NCBI GenBank assembly: GCA_947589085.1
Contig: CANPZD010000003.1
Span: 1-64,000 of the forward strand
Length of the DNA stretch: 64,000 nt
Direction: 5' to 3'
From: an uncultured Clostridia bacterium
Lineage (GTDB): Bacteria > Bacillota > Clostridia > Christensenellales > Borkfalkiaceae
Shown here: in pieces, positions 19,135 to 28,792 of the stretch
How positions within the stretch are numbered: position 1 is the first letter of the stretch
Layout of the letters: each line of letters opens with the position of its first letter
Position numbers and translations under genes: made by a program
The notes under the pieces: model-generated
Told to the model about the DNA's origin: nothing
Databases searched by the model: none
What the model saw: the letters and a program-made list of their open reading frames with translations, nothing else

Positions 19135-20349
19135 TCACGAACGGTAATCGCCGTTGATCTTCACGTAATCGTATGTCAGATCGCATCCCCATGCCCGCGA
19201 CGTCTCCGCGCCGTCATGAAGATCGACCAAAATCGAGATCTCTTTCTGCGAGAGAATGTCTTTGGCGGTCTCTTCGGAAAAAGCGCACCCTGCGCCGTTC
19301 CTGCACACCGTGATCTCTCCTTTGCAGGACCGGAACGCCACGTCGATCTTTCCGACGTCCACGTCGGCGCCGCTGTAACCGATGGCGCAGAGCACGCGCC
19401 CCCAATTCGCGTCCGCGCCGAACATTGCGGCTTTCAGAAGATTCGAGCAGATCACGCTCTTTGCGACCGTTCTCGCAACGAACTTATCGCGTGCGCCCGC
19501 AACTTCGCATTCGAGCAGCTTTGTCGCGCCTTCGCCGTCTGCGGCAATGGCGCGGCACAAGAACAGATTCACGGTGTTCAGCGCGCGCATAAATTCCGCA
19601 AAATCCGGGGTTTCGGCAGTGATCTCGTCGTTTCCGGCCAAACCGTTCGCAAGAACGGCTACCATGTCGTTGGTGGAGGTGTCTCCGTCCACGCTGACCA
19701 TGTTGAAGGTATCGCGGATATCGCTGCGCAGCGCCTTCTCGAGCATGGTTGCCGAAATCGCCGCGTCGGTGGTAATGAACACGAGCATGGTGGCCATGTT
19801 CGGGTGGATCATGCCGCTGCCCTTTGCGATCCCGCCCATGCGACAGAGCTTGCCGCCCAGCGTGAATTCCACGGCGATCTCTTTGAGGGCCGTGTCCGTC
19901 GTCATAATGCCCTCTGCCGCGAATTTACCGCCCTGCGGAGACAGTCCTTTCACGAGCGAAGGGATCCCGTGCGCGATGGGGGAGAGGTCGAGCGGCTGCC
20001 CGATCACGCCCGTAGACGCAACCACGACGTCCTCCGCGCGGATGCCGAGTTCGTGGCCGAGCAGGCGGCACATTTCCTCTGCCACCTCTTCGCCGCCGGC
20101 GTTGCAGGTATTTGCGTTGCCGCTGTTGCACACGACGGCCTGCGCTTTCCCGTCCGCAAGATGGCGCGCGGTGACGAGCAGGGGCGCGCCCTTCACGAGG
20201 TTAGTGGTATAAACGGCCGCGGCGGACGCCGGGCAGGCGCTGTAAATGAGCGCGAGATCGCGTTTGGATTGGTTGCGCCGGATGCCGCAATGCACGCCGT
20301 TGGCAGAAAATCCTTTTGCGGCGCACACGCCGCCTTCAATCACTTTCAT
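19135..20349 (-). CDS. argJ: Bifunctional glutamate/ornithine acetyltransferase
   Basis: A 404-residue ArgJ precursor, which recycles the acetyl group from N-acetylornithine to glutamate. The self-cleavage region AKGSGMIHPNMATMLVF is intact, with Thr as the new N-terminal nucleophile of the beta chain. The C-terminal TYDYVKINGDYRS is canonical. It overlaps the argC stop by 14 bp. Whether it also uses acetyl-CoA (bifunctional form) cannot be decided by eye, but no separate argA is present here. Confidence 0.95.
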   Translation of the reverse strand: MKVIEGGVCAAKGFSANGVHCGIRRNQSKRDLALIYSACPASAAAVYTTNLVKGAPLLVTARHLADGKAQAVVCNSGNANTCNAGGEEVAEEMCRLLGHELGIRAEDVVVASTGVIGQPLDLSPIAHGIPSLVKGLSPQGGKFAAEGIMTTDTALKEIAVEFTLGGKLCRMGGIAKGSGMIHPNMATMLVFITTDAAISATMLEKALRSDIRDTFNMVSVDGDTSTNDMVAVLANGLAGNDEITAETPDFAEFMRALNTVNLFLCRAIAADGEGATKLLECEVAGARDKFVARTVAKSVICSNLLKAAMFGADANWGRVLCAIGYSGADVDVGKIDVAFRSCKGEITVCRNGAGCAFSEETAKDILSQKEISILVDLHDGAETSRAWGCDLTYDYVKINGDYRS

Positions 20350-21280
20350 TGCAAACTCCTTTCAGATTCAGCCCCGTTGTCTCATTTTCGCCGAGGAGGA
20401 GATTCATATTCTGGACGGCCGCGCCCGAAGCGCCTTTGCCGAGATTGTCGAAGAGAGCCACGGGCAGGAGCCGTTCGTCGTTGCCGTACAGCGCGATCAG
20501 CATATCGTCGTAACCCGCCATGAGATCGGCGGGCAAAAACCCGTCCTGCGGAACGAGATCCGCAAAGCGGACGACGTTCCCGGGATACGCGTTTCGGTAA
20601 ATTTCCGCAAGGTCGCGCCTGTTTGCGCGGACGCGCGATTGAGGCAGGGGCACCGCGACCTGCATCCCGCGCGGGAAATCCGCCACGACGGGGCAGAACA
20701 GCGGGGGAGAAGAGAGGCCGCAGACCGCCTGCATCTCGGGCAAGTGCTTGTGCGCCTGAGAAAGGCCGTACTGACGGGGCGCCCGCAGCCACTGCGCGCC
20801 GGGTTCCTCGTATTGCGCGATCATCTTTTTTCCGCCGCCCGTATAGCCCGTGATCGAAAAGCAGGCGAGCGCTTCCGTACGGTCGAGGACGCCCGCTTCG
20901 ATCAAGGGCGCCACGAGGGCGATGAATCCGCTTGCGTGACAGCCGGGGTTTGCGATGCGCATGCTGTTTCGGATGCGCTCTCTTTGATTGCGCAACTCGG
21001 GAAATCCGTACGTCCAAGCGGGGTCGACGCGGTGCGCGGTGGAAGTGTCGATCACGCGCACGCGGGGATTTTCGATCATGCCGACGGCTTCGCGCGCGGC
21101 GTCGTCCGGCAGGCACAGAAACACGATATCCGCGCTGTTGAGGGCCTCTTTGCGGGCATGGGGGTCCTTTCTGCGCTCTTCGGGCAAATTGATGACGGAG
21201 AGATCGGCGCGGCGGGAGAGCCTTTGACGGATCTCCAACCCCGTCGTGCCGGCGCTGCCGTCGACGAAAACGCTATACAT
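20336..21280 (-). CDS. argC: N-acetyl-gamma-glutamyl-phosphate reductase, short type
   Basis: The 314-residue NADPH-dependent reductase makes N-acetylglutamate semialdehyde. FVDGSAGTTGLEIRQRL is the dinucleotide-binding loop, and NPGCHASGFIA holds the catalytic Cys. Its length and the GSAGTTG start match the shorter type-2 ArgC rather than the roughly 345-residue type 1. It overlaps argH by 8 bp and argJ by 14 bp. Confidence 0.95.
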   Translation of the reverse strand: MYSVFVDGSAGTTGLEIRQRLSRRADLSVINLPEERRKDPHARKEALNSADIVFLCLPDDAAREAVGMIENPRVRVIDTSTAHRVDPAWTYGFPELRNQRERIRNSMRIANPGCHASGFIALVAPLIEAGVLDRTEALACFSITGYTGGGKKMIAQYEEPGAQWLRAPRQYGLSQAHKHLPEMQAVCGLSSPPLFCPVVADFPRGMQVAVPLPQSRVRANRRDLAEIYRNAYPGNVVRFADLVPQDGFLPADLMAGYDDMLIALYGNDERLLPVALFDNLGKGASGAAVQNMNLLLGENETTGLNLKGVCNESD

Positions 21281-22652
21281 TGCGAAGTTTTCCTCTGACG
21301 TATGCGATTTGTTTTTCGACGGAACTGCGGGAAGTTCCGCCCTCCGAAATACGTTTTTCCACGCACGTATCGAGGCGGATCTCGTCGTAGAGGTCCTGCC
21401 CGAAAGCGTTGCTGAACTTCTTGTATTCGGAAAGCGGCAAAGTTTCGAGGGTCTTGCCGGACTCGATGCAGGCTGCGACGATCTTACCGCAGAGTTGATA
21501 GGCGGTTCTGAACGGCACGCCCTTTTTCACGAGATAATCGGCGAGGTCGGTGGCGTTGATGAACCCGTTACGGGCGGCGGAGAGCATATTATCTTCGAGG
21601 ACGTTCATGGTATCCACCATGGGCGTGAACACGTCGAGGCACATTTTTACGGTGTCTGCGGCGTCAAAGACGCTCTCCTTATCCTCCTGCATATCTTTAT
21701 TATAGGCGAGGGGAAGGCCTTTGAGGGCGGTGAGCATGGCGAAGAGGTCGCCGTACACTCTGCCGGTTTTTCCGCGGGCGAGTTCGGCCATATCGGGATT
21801 TTTCTTCTGCGGCATGATGGAAGAGCCTGTGGTAAAGGCGTCGGAGAGTTCGATAAATTTGAACTCCCAGCTCGACCATAGCACGATCTCCTCGGAAAAT
21901 CTCGAGAGGTGCATCATGAGGAGCGAGCAGCAGGAGAGGAATTCGATGCAGAAATCGCGGTCGGAGACGCCGTCGATGCTGTTTTGGGAAATATCCGCAA
22001 AGCCGAGGCTCTCCGCTTCGGCGAGGCGGTCGGTGTCGTAGGTGGTGCCGGCGAGCGCGCAGCAGCCGATGGGGCAGACGTTGACGCGGCGTGCGCAGTC
22101 TGAAAAGCGATCGGCGTCGCGGAGCAGCATCATGGCGTATGCCATGAGATGGTGCCCGAATGTGACGGGCTGGGCGCGTTGGAGATGGGTATACCCGGGC
22201 ATGACGGCGCCGGCGTATTTTTCCGCTTTGTCGGTAACGGCTTCGGTCAGGGCGCGGATCTTGCGGAGGATGAGGGCGATCTCGTCTTTGAGATACATGC
22301 GCAAATCGAGCGCGACCTGATCGTTGCGGCTGCGCGCGGTATGGAGCTTTTTCCCGACGTCGCCGAGGCGGGCGGTGAGTTCCTGTTCCACGAACATATG
22401 GATATCTTCGCAGGAGGGGTCGATCTGCAATTTGCCCTGCGAAAGGTCCTCGTAAATGCCGCCCAGACCCGCGATGAGCGCTTCGGCGTCGGCGGGGGCG
22501 ATGATGTTTTTCGCGCCGAGCATGGCGGCATGGGCCATGCTGCCGCGGATATCCTGCCGCCAGAGGCGGGAATCGAATTTGATAGACGAATTAAAGGCGT
22601 CCGCGTTGTGATCGAGGGCGCCTTCGGATCGTCCCGTCCATAATTTCGCCAT
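21273..22652 (-). CDS. argH: Argininosuccinate lyase
   Basis: The 459-residue enzyme cleaves argininosuccinate to arginine and fumarate. I set the start at ATG 22652 (MAKLWTGRSEG), preceded by CCGGAGAAACT, instead of the track's 22679. The aspartase/fumarase superfamily signature GSSIMPQKKNPD is complete, and TARSRNDQVALDLR and HLQRAQPVTFGHH are typical. It is the second gene of the operon, 33 bp after argG. Confidence 0.96.
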   Translation of the reverse strand: MAKLWTGRSEGALDHNADAFNSSIKFDSRLWRQDIRGSMAHAAMLGAKNIIAPADAEALIAGLGGIYEDLSQGKLQIDPSCEDIHMFVEQELTARLGDVGKKLHTARSRNDQVALDLRMYLKDEIALILRKIRALTEAVTDKAEKYAGAVMPGYTHLQRAQPVTFGHHLMAYAMMLLRDADRFSDCARRVNVCPIGCCALAGTTYDTDRLAEAESLGFADISQNSIDGVSDRDFCIEFLSCCSLLMMHLSRFSEEIVLWSSWEFKFIELSDAFTTGSSIMPQKKNPDMAELARGKTGRVYGDLFAMLTALKGLPLAYNKDMQEDKESVFDAADTVKMCLDVFTPMVDTMNVLEDNMLSAARNGFINATDLADYLVKKGVPFRTAYQLCGKIVAACIESGKTLETLPLSEYKKFSNAFGQDLYDEIRLDTCVEKRISEGGTSRSSVEKQIAYVRGKLRNV

Positions 22653-22685
22653 AGTTTCTCCGGAAGGGTAAATGCGCAAAGCGCG

Positions 22686-23906
22686 TTATTTTTTCGCGGC
22701 GTCCGCCTTTGCCTGCACCTGAATGGGAAGGCCGTAGAGATTGATGAATCCTTCGGCGTCCTTCTGATTGTAATCGCTTTCGCCGAAGGTGGCGATCTCT
22801 TCGCTGTAAAGGGAGCAGGGACTCCAAACGCCAGCGTTGATGAGATTGCCCTTGTAGAGTTTGAGGCGCACTTTACCGTTGACGCGTTCCTGCGTTTTAT
22901 CGACGAACGCGGAGAGCGCTTCGCGCAGGGGGGTGAACCACTGGCCGTTGTAAACGAGTTCGCCGAACGTGATGGCGAGCTTTTGTTTTTCGTGCAGAGT
23001 GAGCTTATCGAGGCAGACGGATTCGAGCACGCTGTGCGCCTTGTAGAGAATGGTGCCGCCGGGCGTTTCGTATACGCCGCGGCACTTCATGCCCACGAGG
23101 CGGTTTTCGACGATATCGAGCAGTCCTATGCCGTTTTCACCGCCGAGACGGTTGAGTTTAAGAATGATCTCTTTGGCGCTCATCTTTTTGCCGTCGACGG
23201 CGACGGGCGCGCCCTGCTCGAATTCGATCTCGACGTACGTCGGCCGATCGGGCGCGGCGACGGGGGAGACGCCCATTTCGAGGAAGCCCTTTTTCTCATA
23301 TTGGGGTTCGTTTCCGGTGTCCTCGAGGTCGAGTCCCTCATGGGAGAGGTGCCAGAGATTTTTATCCTTGGAATAGTTGGTCTCGCGGTTGATCTTCAGA
23401 GGGATGTTGTGCGCTTCGGCGTAATCGATCTCTTCCTCGCGCGATCTGATGCTCCATTCGCGCCACGGCGCGATGATGGGCATATCGGGGAGGAAGTGCT
23501 TGATGGCGAGTTCGAAGCGGACCTGATCGTTGCCTTTCCCGGTGCAGCCGTGGGCGATGGCGTCGGCGCCCTCCTTTACGGCGATCTCCGCGAGCGCCTT
23601 GGCGATGCAGGGGCGCGCGTGGCTGGTGCCGAGCAGATATTCTTCATACACGGCGCCCGCTTTGAGGCATGGTATGATGTAATTGTCTGCATAGTCGTCG
23701 GTAAGGTCGAGGACATAGAGTTTGGAAGCGCCGGTTTTGAGCGCTTTTTCTTCGAGGCCTTCCAGCTCGTCGGCCTGCCCCACGTTGCCGGAGACGGCGA
23801 TCACTTCGCAGTTGTTGTAATTTTCTTTGAGCCACGGAATGATGATGGAGGTGTCCAGACCGCCCGAGTAGGCGAGGACGACTTTTTTGATCTTTTCTTT
23901 GTTCAT
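22686..23906 (-). CDS. argG: Argininosuccinate synthase
   Basis: The 406-residue ATP-dependent ligase joins citrulline and aspartate. [18 protein letters not shown] is the PP-loop, and [13 protein letters not shown] and the [10 protein letters not shown] segment are standard for ArgG. It is the first gene of the operon, with its own sigma-A promoter 36-64 bp upstream and a CCGGAG ribosome site. The operon order GHCJBDF places the last two steps of the pathway first. Confidence 0.97.
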   Translation of the reverse strand: MNKEKIKKVVLAYSGGLDTSIIIPWLKENYNNCEVIAVSGNVGQADELEGLEEKALKTGASKLYVLDLTDDYADNYIIPCLKAGAVYEEYLLGTSHARPCIAKALAEIAVKEGADAIAHGCTGKGNDQVRFELAIKHFLPDMPIIAPWREWSIRSREEEIDYAEAHNIPLKINRETNYSKDKNLWHLSHEGLDLEDTGNEPQYEKKGFLEMGVSPVAAPDRPTYVEIEFEQGAPVAVDGKKMSAKEIILKLNRLGGENGIGLLDIVENRLVGMKCRGVYETPGGTILYKAHSVLESVCLDKLTLHEKQKLAITFGELVYNGQWFTPLREALSAFVDKTQERVNGKVRLKLYKGNLINAGVWSPCSLYSEEIATFGESDYNQKDAEGFINLYGLPIQVQAKADAAKK

Positions 23907-23941
23907 AGAATGCTCCGGAAAAATGAAAATACTTTTTGGTT

Positions 23942-23970
23942 ATTATATTCCATTTTTCGGGACAAGTCAA
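23942..23970 (-). promoter_or_regulatory. Sigma-A promoter of the arg operon
   Basis: On the minus strand TTGACT-17 bp-TATAAT ends 36 bp before argG. Just downstream the leader reads CCAAAAAGTATTTTC, which resembles half of the palindrome at 24187-24210. I could not find a convincing ARG box. Confidence 0.88.
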
Positions 23971-24072
23971 ACGTTTTTTTCCGGAATCGGGCAAGAAAGG
24001 CAATTCTTTGAAGTTTTGCCGTTTTTTGCAGGAAACGGCGGTGCGAAAAATCGGAAAAAAGCCCTGTGAAAC

Positions 24073-24143
24073 CAAAAACTCTCCCAAAAAGTATACCTTT
24101 TGAGAGAGGCGGTTCCGAGCTGCAAAAATAAGCTCCCGGCACG
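24073..24143 (-). ncRNA. Putative small RNA, copy 1 (promoter-hairpin element)
   Basis: A strong promoter (24150-24178) is followed on the minus strand by a transcript of about 70 nt. It begins near CGTGCCGGGAGC and ends in a terminator-like hairpin (CTCTCAAAAGGTATAC and its partner) plus TTTTTGG. The argG promoter lies further downstream, so this unit is self-contained. The 5' part is identical to copy 2 at 62423-62488; the middle differs. It could be an sRNA or simply the inside of a mobile repeat. Confidence 0.5.
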
Positions 24144-24210
24144 TTTTTGAGTATATCACAGGCTCATTTTGCTGTCAAGAGGTTTTTCTCAAAAAGTATA
24201 CTTTTTGAGA
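24079..24210. repeat. Palindrome-bounded element, copy 1
   Basis: The element is about 132 bp long. Its right boundary (24187-24210) is a perfect 24-bp palindrome centred on AAAAAGTATACTTTTT. Its left boundary (24079-24108) is a near-perfect version of the same sequence. The two ends are also inverted repeats of each other. Copy 2 lies at 62424-62557 in the same orientation and in the same place relative to a paralogous lipoprotein gene. Confidence 0.85.
24150..24178 (-). promoter_or_regulatory. Consensus promoter inside the palindromic element, copy 1
   Basis: TTGACA-17 bp-TATACT on the minus strand, preceded by TG at the -10 (TGTGATATACT). No ORF starts between it and the hairpin. Confidence 0.8.
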
Positions 24211-24376
24211 CAGTTAATACGAACATTCGGAGGGCAGGTCTTGCCGCCGAATGGCAAAAGACGCGGATTTTGGAGGAAATTTGTCGTTTTTTGCGGTGGT
24301 TTCGGGTCGTTTCAAGAACTTCGGGCGCGGGGAAAATCGGAAATATTCCGCAAGGAATAAATAAAGGAGGAAGTAT

Positions 24377-27300
24377 ATGAAAAAAAGAACAAAACTCTTG
24401 CTCGTTCTTGTAGCGGCATTGTGTTTGTGTCTTGGATTCGGCGTATTTGCGGCGTGCAAAAAAGACGATTCCGGCAAGAAACACGTGCACGATTACAGCG
24501 AATGGGCATACAACGGCACGGAACACTGGAAAGTGTGTCCTGTGGACGACGCAGAGCAGGAGGGCACGCGCGAAGAGCACACGATCGTGGACGGAAAGTG
24601 CGAGTGCGGCTATCAGGAAGCTCTGCCCGCGCACGTACATACGTATACGAAGCTCCAATCGGACGTGACGTATCACTGGATGGAATGCCCGGATGATAAC
24701 GATTACGTCGATCGTTTCGGCCATATTTACCGGGACGGCAAGTGTATCGTCTGCCAGAAGGCGGGCACGGCGCCCGAAGGCGAGCTCGATACGCGCAAGT
24801 GGTACGTTGCGGGCAGCGGCGCCGGCGATCTGAACGGCGTCGGCTGGGATACGTTGTCGACCCTGAAGCAGTTCGCCAAGATGGTGACGTTAGATGCGAC
24901 GGGCAACACGGTATATACGATCGAGCTTGAGCTGTATTCGGGCGACGAATTCAAGTTCGTGCAGGATCTCGACTGGGACGAAGGTCTCGGCTACTACGGA
25001 TTCAGCAGCCTTGCCAACGGCGCCAACGACTTCAAAGACGCGGGCAGCGGCGGCAATATCACGCCTCTTGCGGGGCACGACGGCGTGTATGAATTCTATA
25101 TCCGCACGACGCCCGAAGGCGGCGCGACGGCGAACATGGTGGAATATCGCCTTGTCGAGCATCTCGATCCGTTGGATATCACCGCACAGTACGATATGTA
25201 TATCATCGGCGCGATCGGTGCGCTCGGTTCCAACTGGCAGGAAACGACGGATAAGATGCAGAAGATGGAGCTTCAGCCGGACGGCGTAACGTTCCGCGGC
25301 GAAATCAAGCTCACGACGGCGGATAAATTCAAGGTTTACAACCTGGTCACCGACAACTACTATCCCACGGGCACGAACAACGACCTGTTCGTCACGCAGG
25401 AAGCGCTGTATGTGGTCACATGGAAAGTCGGCGACGCCATGCCGAAGGTAGAGGAGTGGAAACACATCCACGACTTCTCGAGCTACAATCACGACGACAC
25501 GAACCACTGGGGCGTCTGCCTCGATGACGGCGTCGAGGATAAGGAAAACCCGGTCGCGCACGACTTCGGCGACGACGCTTACTGCGACGTCTGCGGCTAT
25601 GAGAAGGCGGATAAACCCGAATGCGCGAAGCACACCTGGACGACGGAGAACGTCTGTTCCGTCTGCGGCCGTCACTGGCGCTACACGGAGAATCTGACGT
25701 ACAAGATCACCTCCGATCACAAGGGTTATATCGTCACGGGGTACGACAGCGACAAACTTCCCGCAGATCTCACCGAGATCGTAGTACCTTATTACTATAA
25801 GGGGCTTCCCGTTACGGAAATCGGATCAAGCGCGTTCCTGTACGCAGACAGAACGAACACGAAGTTCCAGCAGATCAGAAGCGTTGTGCTGCCCGACAGC
25901 ATCACGAAGATCGGCGGGAGCGCATTCAAAGCTTTGAGTCTCAAGAAGATCGACATCGGCGACGGCGTCAAGACGATCGGAGCTTCCGCGTTCCAGAACA
26001 TTAAGACCCTTACGGCGATCGACCTTCCCGAAACGGTGACCAGCATCGGCAAGGAAGCGTTCAGCGGGTGTCTGCTGCTCTACAGCCTGAAGATTCCCGC
26101 AGGTCTTACGACGATCGAAGAGAAAACGTTCTACGGTACGCGCGTGGTCGAACTCACGATCCCGGCAGGCGTTACGTTTATCGGCAAAGACGCGTTCGGA
26201 GGCTGCACGAGCCTTACGAAATTAGAGTTCGAAACGGGTTCCCAACTCAAAGAGATCGACCAGTTGGCGTTCGAGGGCACCGAGAAGCTCGAGACCATCG
26301 AACTGCCCGAAGGGCTTGAAACGATCGGCGCGCAGTGCTTCGGTATGATACAGGGCACGACGGTGGCTCGTTGCGGCTTGAAACAGATCACGATCCCCGC
26401 AAGCGTCAAATCGATCGGCGTGATGGGATTCTGGGGCGCCCAGAGCCTCGAATCGTTCGCATTCGCGGATCCCGAAGGCTGGCTCTACACGCAGAGCGGC
26501 GAACAGATCGTGCTCGGCGGCGAAATGATGTCCGATCCCGCTGCCTTTGCGGCATGGATGGTAACGTTGAGAACCAAACAGCCCAAGATGGCGAAGGTCG
26601 AAACGCCCCATACGCATGAATTCAAGGTCCGCTTCACCGAGACGGAGCACTGGCAGCGCTGCTCGATCTGCCTTGCGCTCAAAGAACCCGTCTCCAAACA
26701 CACCTACGATCTTCAGGGCTACTGCACCGTGTGCGATTTCAAGCACGAGCACACCTATGCGGATACCTGGACCACGGATAAAGAAGGGCATTGGCATGCA
26801 GCGACCTGCGGCTGCGATCTCAAGAAAGATTACGCGGCGCACACGCTCAATGCTTCCACCTACAAGTGCACGACGTGCGACTATCAGCACACGCATACGT
26901 ACGGCAATACCTATGAGTACGACGATACGAACCATTGGCGCGTCGCGACCTGCCACCCGACGGTGAAGTACAATGAAACGGCGCACAGCTACTCGTCCGG
27001 AAGAGACACCTGCCGCTACTGCGGGTACGAGCGCGTTCTGCAGGGCGACGACAACGGCACGCCGAACCTGATGTTCAAGATCAACGATGAATACACGGGC
27101 GCGATCGTCACGGGATTCAGCGAATATCCCGAAGATCTTGCCACGTTCACCGAGATCGTCATTCCCGAAAAGGTCGGCAAGTGGGACGTCGTGGAGATCG
27201 CTGCCGACGCGTTCATCAACACGAGCCAGTACGGCGCTCCCGATAAGTGGAAGAAGTTCGACAACATCACGAAAGTCGTGATCCCGAATACGGTCACGAG

Positions 27301-28792
27301 GATCGGCAACAACGCGTTCAAGGGCTTCCCGGCGCTCGCCGACCTCACGCTTCCTACGGGTCAGCTCCGTCTCGTCGGTACGTACGCCTTCTCTGGTTCG
27401 CTGGTCACGTCCGTGACGCTGAAAGCGCAGATCATCGGCGATTACGCCTTCCAGAACTGCACCAACCTCACGACTGCGAATATCACCGCAAACGAGATCG
27501 GCAAGGAAGCGTTCTCCGGCTGCGCGCAGCTTTCCACGCTCACCCTCGGCGAAGGACTGGAAACGTTGTCGACCAGCGTGTTCAAGGGCCTCGCGATCTC
27601 GACCGTCACGCTTCCCGCAAGCCTCAAGACGCTCAGCAATTCGACGTTCGAAGGCTGCACGGAACTTGCTACCGTCAACTTCGGCGGCGTCGTAACGCTC
27701 GGCACGGGTGTGTTCAAGGGTTGCACAAGCCTTGAAAAGATCGCTCTGCCCGCCGGCATCACCGAACTTCCCGAATCGACCTTCGAAGGCTGCGAAAAGC
27801 TCACACAGGTCACCGGCTTCGAGAACTACACGTCGATCGGCAAGAACGGGTTCAAGGGCTGCAAGCTGTTCACCTTCACGTCGCTTCCCGCCAAACTCAA
27901 CACGTTCGGCGACAGCGCGTTCGAGGGCTGCGAAGCCATCACTTCCATCAAACTTCCCGATTCGATCAAGACGATCGGCCAGAACGTGTTCAAGGATTGC
28001 ATCAATCTCAAGACGATCGACCTCGGCACGAAGATCAGCAAGCTCGGCACGGGTATGTTCCAGGGCTGCCTTGCGTTCGAATCCTTCACGCTGCCCGCGC
28101 AGGTCGTAGCGGTTCCCGCTTCCCTGCTCGCCGGGTGCACCAACATCACGACCGTCACCCTCCACGCGAACGTGGAAACCATCGGCGGAAGCGCGTTCAA
28201 GGGTCTCGAAAAGATCACGAAGATCGACATCCCGACCAAAGTTACGTCGATCGGAGCGAACGCGTTCCAGAACTGCAAGCTGCTCGACGGCGTGAAACTG
28301 CCCGCGGGCGTCAAGACGATCGCCAACTATCTGTTCGACGGCTGCGCCGCCCTCAGCGCGATCGAGATCCCCGCAGACGTTACGTCGATCGGGAACTATG
28401 CGTTCCGCGGCTGCGTGAAGCTCACCCAGATCACGGTGCCCGATAAGGTCACCTCGATCGGCACGAACGCGTTCCAGAACTGCACGATGCTTGCAACGGT
28501 CAAACTCGGCGCTGCGCTCACGACGATCGACAAGCTTGCATTCGACGGCTGCACGTCGCTCACCTCGATCGAGATCCCCGCAAAGGTCAACACGATTAGC
28601 GTGACGGCGTTCAGAAATACGGGTCTCACGAGCGTAACGTTCGCGACCACGTCGGGCTGGTTCATTGCAACGAGCAAGACCGGCACGAGCGGTACCTCCG
28701 TTGCTTCCACCAAGACTTCGGACGCTGCAGAAGCTGCGAAGTTGCTCAAGGACAACACGGAGACCACGTCGAAGTATTACAGAAGAAAGTAA
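24377..28792 (+). CDS. BspA-type LRR lipoprotein with H/W/C-rich repeats
   Basis: This is a 1471-residue surface lipoprotein. The start at 24377 is supported by AAAGGAGGAAGTAT and a signal peptide ending in lipobox FAAC (residue 27). Residues 35-135 hold two His/Trp/Cys modules of the form HxYxxW..HWxxCP..H..CxCG. About 140-365 looks like paired starch-binding/SusE-type beta domains (KWYVAGSGAGDLNG, YIIGAIGALGSNWQ). LRR_5 units fill about 440-720, three more H/W/C modules lie at about 745-885, and a second LRR block runs to about 1430. It is paralogous to the gene at 62710. No promoter is evident on the plus strand within the leader, although CGGAAATATTCCG is conserved just before the ribosome site in both paralogues. 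Confidence 0.9.
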   Translation: MKKRTKLLLVLVAALCLCLGFGVFAACKKDDSGKKHVHDYSEWAYNGTEHWKVCPVDDAEQEGTREEHTIVDGKCECGYQEALPAHVHTYTKLQSDVTYHWMECPDDNDYVDRFGHIYRDGKCIVCQKAGTAPEGELDTRKWYVAGSGAGDLNGVGWDTLSTLKQFAKMVTLDATGNTVYTIELELYSGDEFKFVQDLDWDEGLGYYGFSSLANGANDFKDAGSGGNITPLAGHDGVYEFYIRTTPEGGATANMVEYRLVEHLDPLDITAQYDMYIIGAIGALGSNWQETTDKMQKMELQPDGVTFRGEIKLTTADKFKVYNLVTDNYYPTGTNNDLFVTQEALYVVTWKVGDAMPKVEEWKHIHDFSSYNHDDTNHWGVCLDDGVEDKENPVAHDFGDDAYCDVCGYEKADKPECAKHTWTTENVCSVCGRHWRYTENLTYKITSDHKGYIVTGYDSDKLPADLTEIVVPYYYKGLPVTEIGSSAFLYADRTNTKFQQIRSVVLPDSITKIGGSAFKALSLKKIDIGDGVKTIGASAFQNIKTLTAIDLPETVTSIGKEAFSGCLLLYSLKIPAGLTTIEEKTFYGTRVVELTIPAGVTFIGKDAFGGCTSLTKLEFETGSQLKEIDQLAFEGTEKLETIELPEGLETIGAQCFGMIQGTTVARCGLKQITIPASVKSIGVMGFWGAQSLESFAFADPEGWLYTQSGEQIVLGGEMMSDPAAFAAWMVTLRTKQPKMAKVETPHTHEFKVRFTETEHWQRCSICLALKEPVSKHTYDLQGYCTVCDFKHEHTYADTWTTDKEGHWHAATCGCDLKKDYAAHTLNASTYKCTTCDYQHTHTYGNTYEYDDTNHWRVATCHPTVKYNETAHSYSSGRDTCRYCGYERVLQGDDNGTPNLMFKINDEYTGAIVTGFSEYPEDLATFTEIVIPEKVGKWDVVEIAADAFINTSQYGAPDKWKKFDNITKVVIPNTVTRIGNNAFKGFPALADLTLPTGQLRLVGTYAFSGSLVTSVTLKAQIIGDYAFQNCTNLTTANITANEIGKEAFSGCAQLSTLTLGEGLETLSTSVFKGLAISTVTLPASLKTLSNSTFEGCTELATVNFGGVVTLGTGVFKGCTSLEKIALPAGITELPESTFEGCEKLTQVTGFENYTSIGKNGFKGCKLFTFTSLPAKLNTFGDSAFEGCEAITSIKLPDSIKTIGQNVFKDCINLKTIDLGTKISKLGTGMFQGCLAFESFTLPAQVVAVPASLLAGCTNITTVTLHANVETIGGSAFKGLEKITKIDIPTKVTSIGANAFQNCKLLDGVKLPAGVKTIANYLFDGCAALSAIEIPADVTSIGNYAFRGCVKLTQITVPDKVTSIGTNAFQNCTMLATVKLGAALTTIDKLAFDGCTSLTSIEIPAKVNTISVTAFRNTGLTSVTFATTSGWFIATSKTGTSGTSVASTKTSDAAEAAKLLKDNTETTSKYYRRK

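Noticed and set aside
24071-24230. T-box or arginine riboswitch as leader of the arg operon
   Set aside because: The hairpin unit lies upstream of a separate, good argG promoter, and an equivalent copy at 62.4 kb has no amino-acid gene behind it. No T-box core sequence was seen.
27400-28640. Regular DNA repeats of about 69 bp that could be mistaken for a CRISPR or VNTR array
   Set aside because: They follow the codons of LRR_5 units (TTCxxxGGCTGC for FxGC), vary at every copy and lie fully inside an open frame.
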